DNA of 64,000 nt from Stenotrophomonas sp. SAU14A_NAIMI4_8 (GTDB lineage: Bacteria > Pseudomonadota > Gammaproteobacteria > Xanthomonadales > Xanthomonadaceae). The stretch lies in contig NZ_CP025999.1 in NCBI RefSeq assembly GCF_003086695.1, forward strand, positions 242,320 through 306,319, written 5' to 3'. The notes beneath the pieces were generated by a model. That model did not search any database. It worked only from the letters and a program-made list of their open reading frames with translations, and had not been told where the DNA came from. The first letter of the stretch is position 1; the number at the start of each line of letters is the position of its first letter. Made by a program: the position numbers and the translations under genes. Shown one piece after another: positions 36,494-45,581 of the stretch.

Positions 36494-39034
36494 GTGATGA
36501 ACGGCGACACCGGAACGTCGACCCCGCACAGCCCTCAGCTGCGCGCGTTGCTCTTCACCGATCTCTGCGACTCACTTACCCTGGTCGAACACATAGGTGA
36601 CAGTGCAGCCGCAGAACTTTTCCAGGACCATGACCGCTTGGTGCTGCGGCTTCAGCAAACCTGGAACGGACGCCTGATCGATCGGTCCGATGGCTTGTTC
36701 CTGCTGTTTGAACGCCCGATCGATGCACTGGGGTTCGCACTTGACTACCAGAGTGAACTGGCCGTGCTTGGCACCGCGCGCAATGTCAGCCTCCGTGCCC
36801 GCGCGGGCTTGAACGTGGGCGAAGTCATCCTCTGGAACAACAGTGCCGAGGCCGTGGCCCACGGTGCCAAGCCGGTCGAGGTCGAGGGGCTGGCCAAGCC
36901 CATGGCTGCGCGGCTCATGCAGCTGGCCCGCCCTGGGCAGATCCTGGTATCGGCGTCGGCCGAATCGACGGTCCGGCGCAGCGCCGGCGAGCTGGGCAGC
37001 CGAGGACAGAGTCTTCAGTGGAAATCACATGGTCGCTGGCGCTTCAAGGGCATCGCCAGTGAACAGGAAGTGTTCGAGGTCGGCGTGCCGGGTGAGGCCG
37101 AATTCCGCAGGCCTCGCAGCCACGGCAAGGCGCGCCGCTCGATTGCGTGGTGGCGCAGACCCCTGCCTATGGCGATGAATGCCGTAGCGGCGCTGGTGTT
37201 GGCTCTCATCGGCTGGTCGCTGTTGCGACCCGCGCCTGCCATCGCTTTCGCCGAACGCGAATGGATCGTGCTGGCGGACGTACAGAACCTGTCCGGCAAC
37301 ATGTTGCTGGACGATGGCTTCGAACAGGCCTTCCGCATCAGCCTGGAGCAGTCCCGGTACGTCAATGTGCTCAGCAACATCAAGGTGCAGGACACGTTGG
37401 AGCGGATGCGCCAGGAACGAGGCCTGCTGGACACGCAGGCTGCAGTGGAAGTCGCGCTGCGTGAAGGCGCACGTGCGGTCGTGGTGCCGCGTGTGGAAGA
37501 GCTGCATGGTCGCTTGCGGGTGACCGCGCAGCTGATCGATCCCACCACCGGCAAGGTGGTGTGGACCACGCATGCCGAGCAGCGGGGGATGGAATCGCTG
37601 TTTGCCTCCACTGATGCGGTTACGGTGGCCCTGCGCAACGAGCTGGGCGAGGCCATGAAGCAGGTTTCGCAGACGTCGCTGCCGCTGCCGCAGGTGGCCA
37701 CCAGTGATCTGGATGCACTGCACGCCTACGCGATAGGCCTGCAGGCCTACGGCGATGGCCATTACAACGAAGCGCTGCGCTTCTTCGAGCAGGCATCGCG
37801 CTTCGATCCCCTGTTCGCCTTCGCTTATCTGGGGCAGATGCGGGTCTATGTCGCCCGTGGTGATCTGGACAACGCCCGGCGCATGCTGAACCGTGCCGGT
37901 GGCATCCGTGCCCGCCTTCCCGGCCGTGATCGCCTGTATCTGGATGCATGGCGTACCGAGCTGGAAGATGGCCGCCTCGAGGAGGTGTCCGCCAAATGGA
38001 AGCTGCTGGCTGATCTGTATCCGGATTATCACGGTGCCCACGCGAACTACGCCTGGGCCATGCAGACCCTGGGGCGCTATCCCGAATCCGAAGCGTCGGC
38101 CAGGAAGGCCACCGTTGCCGCCAATCCCCTGCAGTCCATCGCATGGCAGGATGTCGGCCGCGCGCAGCTTGCCCAGAACAACTATGCCGGTGCATTGGAA
38201 AGCTACCGCGTATCCGCCAGGTTGGGGCGATGGACCAGCAACCGCCACCTCGTTGCGGCCACGGCAGCGTCAGGTGACCTCGCCGGTGCACAGCGAATGA
38301 TCGACGGCGAACCCGATCGGGGGTTTGGCAACGGCTTGGAAGGCGTTGCCGTGGCGGTCGATGCCGGCGACACCGCGCGTGCCGCCGCCGCCAACAAGCG
38401 CGCGCTGAAGGCCTGCGGAGAAAGCGTGTTGGCCTGCCAGATGTTCGAACTCCAGGCGTTGCTGCTGGCTACCGAAAGCGGTCGTCCAGCGGACGCTTCG
38501 GCTTTTGATCGCGTCACTCGCGGACTGCTGGCCCGCGTCAAGGCGACCAAGGGACAGGATCGCGCCGAATGGATGTTTCTGGCCGCAGCGGCGGCCTATG
38601 GCGCGCAGCGGGCAGACCATGCACAGGTGGCAGGCGATCTATTGCCTGCCCTGAAGGAACTGTCCGATTCGGTCGGCGACCTGCGGAGTCGGCAGATGGT
38701 GACCTTGGTCGAGGCCAACGCCGACCGCCTGCAGGGGCATGCGGCAGAAGCCCTTGCCCGTCTGCAGCCTCTGTTGGATGGTACTGAACTGTTCCAGGCG
38801 CGCGTTGTGCGCTGGCAAGCACTGGCGGCCGAGCACGACCCGGGCGAGCCGGAAGCACGCCAGTGGCTGCTGGCCAATGCAGGCCGTGCCTATGCGGAAA
38901 GTGCGGGGTCCTACGTGATGCAGCTGGTCAACACCAGCGAACTGCGCCAGGCCCGCACCTGGGCCTCGGCGCAGCAGAACGCATCCCTTACGGTGCGGGC
39001 GGGTGCCGCAGCTGCGCGTCAATCTCGCCACTGA
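36494..39034 (+). CDS. Class III nucleotidyl cyclase-TM-TPR protein ('peptide modification system cyclase' type)
   Basis: 846 aa. Residues ~15-195 are a class III cyclase homology domain: FTDLCDSLTL with metal Asp D23, the second Asp D66 in DRSDGLFLLF, NVGEVIL, and GLAKPMAARLMQLARPGQILVS. One membrane helix (~226-244) is followed by a periplasmic part with a TolB/CadC-like segment and tetratricopeptide-like repeats from ~405. The lysine that usually precedes the GD of purine-selecting cyclases is not obvious. It begins 12 bp after the cNMP-GGDEF gene, like the guanylate cyclase XC_0250 of X. campestris. It also fits the TIGRFAM group named putative peptide modification system cyclase. Base composition looks lower in G+C than neighbours. 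Confidence 0.88.
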   Translation: MMNGDTGTSTPHSPQLRALLFTDLCDSLTLVEHIGDSAAAELFQDHDRLVLRLQQTWNGRLIDRSDGLFLLFERPIDALGFALDYQSELAVLGTARNVSLRARAGLNVGEVILWNNSAEAVAHGAKPVEVEGLAKPMAARLMQLARPGQILVSASAESTVRRSAGELGSRGQSLQWKSHGRWRFKGIASEQEVFEVGVPGEAEFRRPRSHGKARRSIAWWRRPLPMAMNAVAALVLALIGWSLLRPAPAIAFAEREWIVLADVQNLSGNMLLDDGFEQAFRISLEQSRYVNVLSNIKVQDTLERMRQERGLLDTQAAVEVALREGARAVVVPRVEELHGRLRVTAQLIDPTTGKVVWTTHAEQRGMESLFASTDAVTVALRNELGEAMKQVSQTSLPLPQVATSDLDALHAYAIGLQAYGDGHYNEALRFFEQASRFDPLFAFAYLGQMRVYVARGDLDNARRMLNRAGGIRARLPGRDRLYLDAWRTELEDGRLEEVSAKWKLLADLYPDYHGAHANYAWAMQTLGRYPESEASARKATVAANPLQSIAWQDVGRAQLAQNNYAGALESYRVSARLGRWTSNRHLVAATAASGDLAGAQRMIDGEPDRGFGNGLEGVAVAVDAGDTARAAAANKRALKACGESVLACQMFELQALLLATESGRPADASAFDRVTRGLLARVKATKGQDRAEWMFLAAAAAYGAQRADHAQVAGDLLPALKELSDSVGDLRSRQMVTLVEANADRLQGHAAEALARLQPLLDGTELFQARVVRWQALAAEHDPGEPEARQWLLANAGRAYAESAGSYVMQLVNTSELRQARTWASAQQNASLTVRAGAAAARQSRH

Positions 39035-39296
39035 CGAAGCAGTGCGGCACGCGGAACACTGCATCGGCGGTGAGGCGTTCCACCAAGCGGTCGCGCGCCT
39101 GGGCAAACTCCTCCTTGCTGGCCAGTGGGCCCTGGGTGCTGCAATCCTTGCACGCCTCGGCGACATCGGGTGCAATCGCGCCCAGCGCCTTGGCCGGGGT
39201 TTCATGGAAAACAGCTCGGAACGCGTCGTCGCTGGACAGCAGGTCGAGCAGCTGCAGCGCTTGCTCGGGGGAGAGCAGGGGAAGATCGGGGGTCAT
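38988..39296 (-). CDS. Putative modified-peptide precursor, NHLP-leader-like
   Basis: 102-aa protein with an acidic, leucine-rich N-terminal part (LSPEQALQLLDLLSSDDAFRA, then VFHETPAKALGAI) that resembles nitrile-hydratase-like leader peptides of RiPP precursors. The remaining part has C49-x-x-C52 (EACKDCSTQG) and C86 (PHCFVSG) and ends PPAP. AGAGG lies 7 bases before the ATG (39296). Its 3' end overlaps the cyclase gene by 47 bp on the opposite strand. Context (mod-peptide cyclase and SagB-like dehydrogenase) supports a precursor; no core cleavage site can be named. A longer in-frame start at 39413 is less likely. Confidence 0.78.
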   Translation of the reverse strand: MTPDLPLLSPEQALQLLDLLSSDDAFRAVFHETPAKALGAIAPDVAEACKDCSTQGPLASKEEFAQARDRLVERLTADAVFRVPHCFVSGEIDAQLRHPPAP

Positions 39297-39439
39297 TCTA
39301 CGGCCTCTGGTTCTGGGAAAAAGCGCGATGGCAGTTGCATGATGCCAGTGCAGGTAGCGGCGGCGGCCGCGATGGCTTGAGCCGACAGTTCCAGCTGCTG
39401 CGGCCGAAAACATCTCTGTCGACTTCCCGGACCACCGCC

Positions 39440-40609
39440 ATGCCCGTACCCCGCTTCCGCCGCTGCCAGCAGCTCATGATCGAACTGCGCACGGTCGAAC
39501 ATTACGCTGTGGCCGACCTGCTGGCGGGCGGAACCTCGGTCGTCAGCAGCACGCAGTGGGTTGCCGTTGCTCCGCATCTGGACGCAGCGGTCGTGCTGGA
39601 CGAGGACATGCTGCTGGCATTGGGGCGGATGCCCGCTGAGCAATGGACGGAAGACGGTCCGCAGTTTTCGCGTGGCGTCATCGCGCGTCTGTGCCAAGCC
39701 GGCCTCGTGTTCGGCGATGGCGATGAGGATCACGCGTGGCAGGAGGCCGAGCGAGCCTTGTCAGCCACCTCCTGGTGGACGCCTGCGGCGGTCATGCATC
39801 GGCTCGCGCGCTGGCAGAACCAGGACAGTGTGACAGCACTGCGCGAAGCGGGACTGGAGACGGCAGCGGGCCTGTGCAGGCAACTGGGTCCGCCACCGCC
39901 GGCATGTGCCGAGCCTGGAGAGCGCGCCATCGATCTGGTGGTGCCTGATGAAGTGCCCTTCGATGCCTGGCTCAAACAGCGCGCTACCTGCCGCAACTTT
40001 GATCGCACACGCCTGCTCGACCTTGCCACGCTCTCACAGCTGCTATGGCGGGTGTTCGCCAGTCATGGAGAGCAGCGCGAAGGTGATGACGCGATCTTCC
40101 TGAAGAAGAATGTGCCCTCTGCGGGGGGATTGCATCCCACCGAGGCCTTCCTGCTGGTCCAGTCCGTCCTGGGCCTGGAGCCCGGCCTGTACCGCTACCA
40201 TCCCATCGACCACAGCCTCAGCCCCGTTGCTGGGCCGGTTGACGATCCCGCTGCGTTGGCCCGGCGGTTTGTTGCCGGGCAGCAGTGGTTTGCCGATGCC
40301 CATGTTCAGGTGGTTCTTGCACCACGCTTTGCGCGTACCTTCTGGAAGTATCGCCAGCATCCGAAGGCCTACCGTGCGGTGATTCTCGACGTTGGTCACG
40401 CCTCGCAGCTGCTGCTTTCGTGTGCGACCGAGGCCCGGCTGGGCGCCTTCGTCACCGCCGCGATCAATGAGCAGGATATCGAGCAGGTACTCGAGCTGGA
40501 TCCGATGCAGCAGAGCCCGATGGCCATCTGTGGGATTGGCTGGCGCAGTGAGCTGATGACAACCAGTGAGTTCGATCCCGGCCGCCAGGTCTGGCAGCCG
40601 GGAACCTGA
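39440..40609 (+). CDS. SagB-related FMN dehydrogenase, putative peptide maturation enzyme
   Basis: 389 aa. The C-terminal half is a SagB/nitroreductase-like domain: RATCRNFD (181-188), LSQLLWRVF, KKNVPSAGGLHPTE (222-235), GLYRYHP (249-255), then VILDVGHASQLLLSCA. The N-terminal ~170 residues (winged-helix-like, with FSRGVIARLCQAGLVF) may bind a peptide leader. SagB enzymes oxidise azolines to azoles in RiPPs, but no YcaO-type cyclodehydratase gene is present in this window. Divergent from the precursor-like gene across 143 bp. Fits the TIGRFAM group of putative peptide maturation dehydrogenases. Confidence 0.85.
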   Translation: MPVPRFRRCQQLMIELRTVEHYAVADLLAGGTSVVSSTQWVAVAPHLDAAVVLDEDMLLALGRMPAEQWTEDGPQFSRGVIARLCQAGLVFGDGDEDHAWQEAERALSATSWWTPAAVMHRLARWQNQDSVTALREAGLETAAGLCRQLGPPPPACAEPGERAIDLVVPDEVPFDAWLKQRATCRNFDRTRLLDLATLSQLLWRVFASHGEQREGDDAIFLKKNVPSAGGLHPTEAFLLVQSVLGLEPGLYRYHPIDHSLSPVAGPVDDPAALARRFVAGQQWFADAHVQVVLAPRFARTFWKYRQHPKAYRAVILDVGHASQLLLSCATEARLGAFVTAAINEQDIEQVLELDPMQQSPMAICGIGWRSELMTTSEFDPGRQVWQPGT

Positions 40610-40614
40610 AACCG

Positions 40615-42630
40615 TCAACCCGCCTCGAAATCCACCAGCACCGCGCCATCCCCCACCTGGTCGCCCGCCTTGGCGCGGTACCCCTTCACCGTGCCATCGG
40701 CCGGTGCCTGCAGGGTGTGCTCCATCTTCATGGCTTCCAAAACGACCAGCGGCGTGCCGCGCTTTACCTGGGTGCCGGCCTGGACCAGGGTGGCCACGAT
40801 CCTGCCCGGCATCGGTGCCAGCAGGCTGCCGGCATCGGCGCTGGCGGTGTCCGATTCGGCAACCGGATCGTGCAGGGTGAAGCGGTGCTGGCCCGCTGCA
40901 TCGAACAGGAACAGCTGGCCGCCGTCGCGCAGCAGCTGCGCCGACCGGCGCCGGCCATCTACCTGCAGCGTCAACTGTTGTGCATCGGCGGTGCCGATCA
41001 GCGTTGCCGGCGCCGCGTCATCGCACTGCACGCGCCAGCCGTCGGCCTGCGCCCACACCTTCAGGGTGCGGGTGCGCTCGCCCTGCTGCAGCGGCAGCAC
41101 GCGCGCTGCGGCGGCACCCAGGCGCCAGCCATCCTGCGCCTGCCAGGGCGAATGCGGATCGCGCGCATCGCTGCCGGCACGCGCGGTGCTGGCCACGGCC
41201 GCGACGGCCGCCAGCTGCCACAGATCGTCATCGGCATCGCCCACCGCATTCAGTGCGGCCTGCTCGCGTTCGATCAGCGCGGTATCCAGCTTCGCGTTGG
41301 CAAACGAATCGGTGTTCACCAGCCGGCGCAGGAAGCCGGCATTGGTGGTCACGCCCACCACCTGGCAGTCGGCCAGGGCCTGGCTCATGCGGCGCAGCGC
41401 GGCATCGCGGTCCACGTCCCAGACGATCAGCTTGGCAATCATCGGGTCGTAGTACGGGGTGATGCTGTCGCCTTCCTCTACGCCGGTATCCACGCGCACG
41501 TTCGACGAGGGCGCCGGCAGGCGCAGGCGGCGCAGGGTGCCGGTGGACGGCAGGAAGCCGCGGTCGGCATCTTCGGCATACAGCCGCGCTTCGATGGCGT
41601 GGCCGTGGATGGCCAGTTGCTCCTGGCGCAGCGGCATCGGCTGGCCGGCCGCCACGCGCAATTGCCACTCCACCAGATCGGTGCCGGTGATGAACTCGGT
41701 CACCGGATGTTCCACCTGCAGGCGGGTGTTCATTTCCATGAAATAGAAATCGCCATCCGGACCGGCAATGAACTCCACCGTGCCGGCGCCCACATAGCCC
41801 ACCGCGCGCGCGGCATCGACGGCCGCCTTGCCCATGGCCGCGCGGCGCTCGGCGCTCATGCCCGGCGCCGGTGCTTCTTCCAGCACCTTCTGGTGGCGGC
41901 GCTGCACCGAGCAGTCGCGCTCGAACAGGTAGACCGCATCCCCGTGGGAATCGCCGAACACCTGGATCTCGATGTGGCGCGGGCGCTCGACATACTTTTC
42001 GACCAGCACATGGTCGTTGCCGAAGGCCGATGCCGCCTCGCGCTGGCAGCTGGCCAGCGCATCGACGAAATCGTCGCTGCGTTCAACCTTGCGCATGCCC
42101 TTGCCACCGCCGCCGGCGCTGGCCTTGATCAGCACCGGGTAGCCGATGGCATCGGCCTGTTCGCGCAGGAAGGCCGGTGCCTGCTGGTCGCCGTGGTAGC
42201 CCGGGGTCAGCGGTACGCCGGCCTGGGCCATCAGCGCCTTGGCCGCGCTCTTGTCGCCCATCGCGCGGATGGCGCTGGGCGGCGGGCCGATGAAGGTGAT
42301 GCCCGCAGCGGCACACGCATCGGCGAAGTCCGCATTCTCGGACAGGAAGCCATAACCGGGATGGATGGCCTGCGCACCCGTGCGCCGCGCCGCGTCCAGC
42401 AGCACGTCGCCGCGGAGGTAGCTGTCGCGGGCGGCGGCCGGGCCGATATGCACGGCCTCGTCGGCCAGGCGCACGTGGCGCGCGGTGCGGTCGGCATCGG
42501 AATACACCGCCACGGTGGCGATGCCCAGGCGACGGCAGGTGGCAATCACGCGGCAGGCGATTTCGCCACGGTTGGCGATCAGGATCTTGGTGAACATGGC
42601 AACGGGCTTCATGGGAGCGTGCTCGGTCAT
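40615..42630 (-). CDS. liuD: Methylcrotonyl-CoA carboxylase biotin-containing (alpha) subunit
   Basis: Carboxylates biotin and carries it to the transferase subunit in leucine/isovalerate breakdown. The 671-aa product has ILIANRGEIACRVI, the ATP-grasp loop ASAGGGGKGM, EMNTRLQVEHPVTE, and the C-terminal biotin site EAMKMEH (K635). In-frame ATGs at 42612 and 42597 (MFTKILIANRGE, the commonest family start) are alternatives. Follows liuB by 8 bp. Substrate inferred from the isovaleryl-CoA dehydrogenase in the same operon. Confidence 0.93.
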   Translation of the reverse strand: MTEHAPMKPVAMFTKILIANRGEIACRVIATCRRLGIATVAVYSDADRTARHVRLADEAVHIGPAAARDSYLRGDVLLDAARRTGAQAIHPGYGFLSENADFADACAAAGITFIGPPPSAIRAMGDKSAAKALMAQAGVPLTPGYHGDQQAPAFLREQADAIGYPVLIKASAGGGGKGMRKVERSDDFVDALASCQREAASAFGNDHVLVEKYVERPRHIEIQVFGDSHGDAVYLFERDCSVQRRHQKVLEEAPAPGMSAERRAAMGKAAVDAARAVGYVGAGTVEFIAGPDGDFYFMEMNTRLQVEHPVTEFITGTDLVEWQLRVAAGQPMPLRQEQLAIHGHAIEARLYAEDADRGFLPSTGTLRRLRLPAPSSNVRVDTGVEEGDSITPYYDPMIAKLIVWDVDRDAALRRMSQALADCQVVGVTTNAGFLRRLVNTDSFANAKLDTALIEREQAALNAVGDADDDLWQLAAVAAVASTARAGSDARDPHSPWQAQDGWRLGAAAARVLPLQQGERTRTLKVWAQADGWRVQCDDAAPATLIGTADAQQLTLQVDGRRRSAQLLRDGGQLFLFDAAGQHRFTLHDPVAESDTASADAGSLLAPMPGRIVATLVQAGTQVKRGTPLVVLEAMKMEHTLQAPADGTVKGYRAKAGDQVGDGAVLVDFEAG

Positions 42631-42638
42631 GGCATGGG

Positions 42639-44249
42639 TTACATGCGGAACACGCCGAAGCGCGTCTGCTGCGGGGCGGCGTTCAGGCTGGCCGACAGCG
42701 CCAGGGCCAGTACGCGGCGCGTGTCGACCGGATCGATCACGCCGTCATCCCACAGGCGGGCACTGGCGTAGTAGGGGTGGCCCTGCTGTTCGAACTGCTC
42801 GCGGATGGGCGCCTTGAATGCATCTTCTTCTTCGGCCGGCCACTGGCCGCCCTTGGCCTCGATGCCATCGCGCTTCACCGTGGCCAGCACGCTGGCGGCC
42901 TGCTCGCCGCCCATCACGCCGATGCGTGCGTTGGGCCACATCCACAGGAAGTTGGGCGAATAGGCGCGGCCGCACATGCCGTAGTTGCCGGCGCCGAACG
43001 AGCCGCCGATCACCACGGTGAACTTGGGTACCTTGGCGCAGGCCACCGCCATCACCAGCTTGGCCCCGTCCTTGGCGATGCCGCCCTGTTCGTACTTGCG
43101 GCCGACCATGAAGCCGGTGATGTTCTGCAGGAACACCAGCGGGATGTTGCGCTGGGTGCACAGTTCGATGAAGTGCGCGCCTTTCAGGGCCGATTCGGAG
43201 AACAGGATGCCGTTGTTGGCGATGATCCCGATCGGATAGCCGTTCAGATGGGCAAAGCCGGTGACCAGGGTGGCGCCATAGCGCGGCTTGAATTCATCAA
43301 AACGCGAGCCGTCCACCAGGCGCGCGATCACTTCGCGCACGTCGTAGGGCTTGCGCGTGTCGGCGGGAATCACGCCATACAGCTCATGCGCCGGCAGCAG
43401 CGGTTCTTCGGGCGCCTGCACGGCCATCGCCGGTTCCGGCTTGCGCCAGTTCAGCTGGGCGATGATCGCGCGCACCCGCGCCAGTGCCTGCAGGTCGTTG
43501 TCGGCCATGTGATCGGCCACGCCGGAAATGCGCGTGTGCACGTCGGCGCCGCCCAACTCTTCGGCGCTCACCACTTCGCCAGTGGCGGCCTTCACCAGCG
43601 GCGGGCCGCCCAGGAAGATCGTGCCCTGTTCGCGCACGATCACCGTTTCATCGCTCATGGCCGGCACGTAGGCGCCACCGGCGGTGCAGCTGCCCATCAC
43701 GCAGGCGATCTGCGGAATGCCCTGCGCCGACAGGTTGGCCTGGTTGTAGAAAATGCGGCCGAAATGATCGCGGTCCGGGAAGACCTCGTCCTGCAGGGGC
43801 AGGAAAGCGCCGCCCGAATCGACCAGGTAGATGCAGGGCAGGCGGTTCTGCTCGGCCACTTCCTGCGCGCGCAGGTGCTTCTTCACCGTGACCGGGTAGT
43901 AGGTGCCGCCCTTCACCGTGGCATCGTTGGCCACGATCACGCACTCCACGCCGCTTACCCGGCCGATGCCGGCCACCACGCCCGCTGCGGGCACCGCATC
44001 GTCATACATGCCGTGCGCGGCCAGCGGCGCGATTTCCAGGAAGGCGCTGCCCGGGTCGAGCAGGGCGTCGATGCGGTCGCGTACCAGCAGCTTGCCGCGC
44101 GCGGTGTGCTTGGCGCGTGCTGCCTCGCTGCCGCCCAGCGCGGTGCGCGCCAGGGTGGCGTGCAGGTCGTCGACCACGGCCTGCATGGCCGCGCGGTTGC
44201 TTTCAAACGTGTCGCTGCCCGGTTGCAGCTGGGTGTTCAATACGGTCAT
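42639..44249 (-). CDS. liuB: Methylcrotonyl-CoA carboxylase carboxyltransferase (beta) subunit
   Basis: Transfers CO2 from biotin to 3-methylcrotonyl-CoA. The 536 aa match the family length and contain [32 protein letters not shown], and the oxyanion segments [16 protein letters not shown] and [20 protein letters not shown]. The gap to liuA is 10 bp and to liuD 8 bp, so the three form one transcript. Confidence 0.95.
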   Translation of the reverse strand: MTVLNTQLQPGSDTFESNRAAMQAVVDDLHATLARTALGGSEAARAKHTARGKLLVRDRIDALLDPGSAFLEIAPLAAHGMYDDAVPAAGVVAGIGRVSGVECVIVANDATVKGGTYYPVTVKKHLRAQEVAEQNRLPCIYLVDSGGAFLPLQDEVFPDRDHFGRIFYNQANLSAQGIPQIACVMGSCTAGGAYVPAMSDETVIVREQGTIFLGGPPLVKAATGEVVSAEELGGADVHTRISGVADHMADNDLQALARVRAIIAQLNWRKPEPAMAVQAPEEPLLPAHELYGVIPADTRKPYDVREVIARLVDGSRFDEFKPRYGATLVTGFAHLNGYPIGIIANNGILFSESALKGAHFIELCTQRNIPLVFLQNITGFMVGRKYEQGGIAKDGAKLVMAVACAKVPKFTVVIGGSFGAGNYGMCGRAYSPNFLWMWPNARIGVMGGEQAASVLATVKRDGIEAKGGQWPAEEEDAFKAPIREQFEQQGHPYYASARLWDDGVIDPVDTRRVLALALSASLNAAPQQTRFGVFRM

Positions 44250-44259
44250 CGCAGTGGCC

Positions 44260-45423
44260 TTACAGGGTGCGCTGGAACAGTTCGCGGCCGATCAGCATGC
44301 GGCGGATTTCCGAGGTGCCGGCGCCGATTTCGTACAGCTTGGCGTCGCGCCACAGGCGGCCGGTCGGGTATTCGTTGATGTAGCCGTTGCCGCCCAGGAT
44401 CTGGATCGCCTGGCCGGTCAGCCAGGTGGCTTTTTCGGCGGCATACAGAATGGCGCCGGCGGCGTCCTGGCGGGTGGTGCGGCCCTGGTCGCAGGCGCGC
44501 GCCACCGCGTAGACGTAGGCGCGGCAGGCGCCCAGGCCCACGTACATGTCGGCGATCTTGGCCTGGATCAGCTGGAAGCTGCCGATCGCCTCGCCGAACT
44601 GGTGGCGTTCGTGCACGTAGGGCATCACCACGTCCATGGCCGCGGCCATCAGGCCCAGCGGGCCGCCGGACAACACCACGCGCTCGTAGTCCAGGCCGGA
44701 CATCAGCACGCGCACGCCGCCGCCGACGGCACCCAGCACGTTTTCTTCGGGCACTTCGCAGTCCTGGAACACCAGTTCGCAGGTGGGCGAGGAGCGCATG
44801 CCCAGCTTGTCCAGCTTCTGCGCGGTGGAAAAGCCCTTCATGCCCTTTTCCACCAGGAAGGCGGTGATGCCCTTGGCGCCGGCCTCCATGTCGGTCTTGG
44901 CGTAGACCACCAGCACGTCGGCGTCGGGGCCGTTGGTGATCCACATCTTGTTGCCGTTCAGTACGTAGCGGTCGCCGCGCTTGTCCGCGCGCAGCTTCAT
45001 CGACACCACGTCCGAACCGGCGCCCGGCTCGCTCATCGCCAGTGCACCCACCTTGGCACCGCTGCACAGGTCGGGCAGGAAGCGCTGCTTCTGTTCCTCG
45101 CTGCCGTTCTTGCGCAGCTGGTTAACGCACAGGTTGGAGTGCGCGCCGTAGGACAGGCCGATGCCACCCGAAGCGCGCGAGATCTCTTCCATCGCCACCA
45201 CGTGGGCCAGGTAGCCCATGCCGGTGCCGCCGTATTCTTCTTCCACGGTCAGGCCCAGCAGGCCCTGTTCGCCCAGCTTCGGCCACAGCGCCAGCGGGAA
45301 CTGGTTGCTGGCATCGGCCTCGGCGGCGAGCGGAGCGACCTCGGCGGCGGCAAAATGGGCCACGCTCTGGCGCAGCAGGTCGATCTCTTCGCCAAGATCG
45401 AAGTTCAGGGATGGCACGTGCAT
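44260..45423 (-). CDS. liuA: Isovaleryl-CoA dehydrogenase
   Basis: FAD enzyme oxidising isovaleryl-CoA to 3-methylcrotonyl-CoA, feeding LiuBD and passing electrons to ETF. The 387-aa product has [27 protein letters not shown] and the catalytic Glu in the position peculiar to isovaleryl-CoA dehydrogenases, E247 in GLDYERVV, with Gly replacing it at the usual C-terminal site ([12 protein letters not shown]). Start MHVPSLNF (ATG 45423). First gene of the operon, divergent from a TetR gene. Confidence 0.96.
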   Translation of the reverse strand: MHVPSLNFDLGEEIDLLRQSVAHFAAAEVAPLAAEADASNQFPLALWPKLGEQGLLGLTVEEEYGGTGMGYLAHVVAMEEISRASGGIGLSYGAHSNLCVNQLRKNGSEEQKQRFLPDLCSGAKVGALAMSEPGAGSDVVSMKLRADKRGDRYVLNGNKMWITNGPDADVLVVYAKTDMEAGAKGITAFLVEKGMKGFSTAQKLDKLGMRSSPTCELVFQDCEVPEENVLGAVGGGVRVLMSGLDYERVVLSGGPLGLMAAAMDVVMPYVHERHQFGEAIGSFQLIQAKIADMYVGLGACRAYVYAVARACDQGRTTRQDAAGAILYAAEKATWLTGQAIQILGGNGYINEYPTGRLWRDAKLYEIGAGTSEIRRMLIGRELFQRTL

Positions 45424-45544
45424 TGCGGTGGCTCCACGAGGGAAGGTGGGGAATGGACGCACCCGTGAAGGGGGAGCGGGGCCTGTTGAAGGCAGGCCCC
45501 GCACGGGCGATTCGGGCCCAGCGTAGCGGGGTTCGATGAAGAAG

Positions 45545-45567
45545 TGAATACAAATTCAAAAATTGAA
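45545..45567. promoter_or_regulatory. Overlapping palindromes in liuA-tetR gap, TetR operator candidate
   Basis: TGAAT (45545-45549) / ATTCA (45554-45558) with a 4-base centre overlaps TTCAA (45555-45559) / TTGAA (45563-45567). They sit 15 bases before the tetR start, in an AT-rich patch within the 158-bp divergent gap, well placed for the regulator to control both directions. Confidence 0.55.
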
Positions 45568-45581
45568 ACTAGAATCAGAAT

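Noticed and set aside
36494..39034. Cyclase as a plain adenylate cyclase with no link to peptide genes
   Set aside because: Kept as a possibility but not as the call, because the adjacent precursor-like and SagB-like genes fit a named three-gene peptide system.
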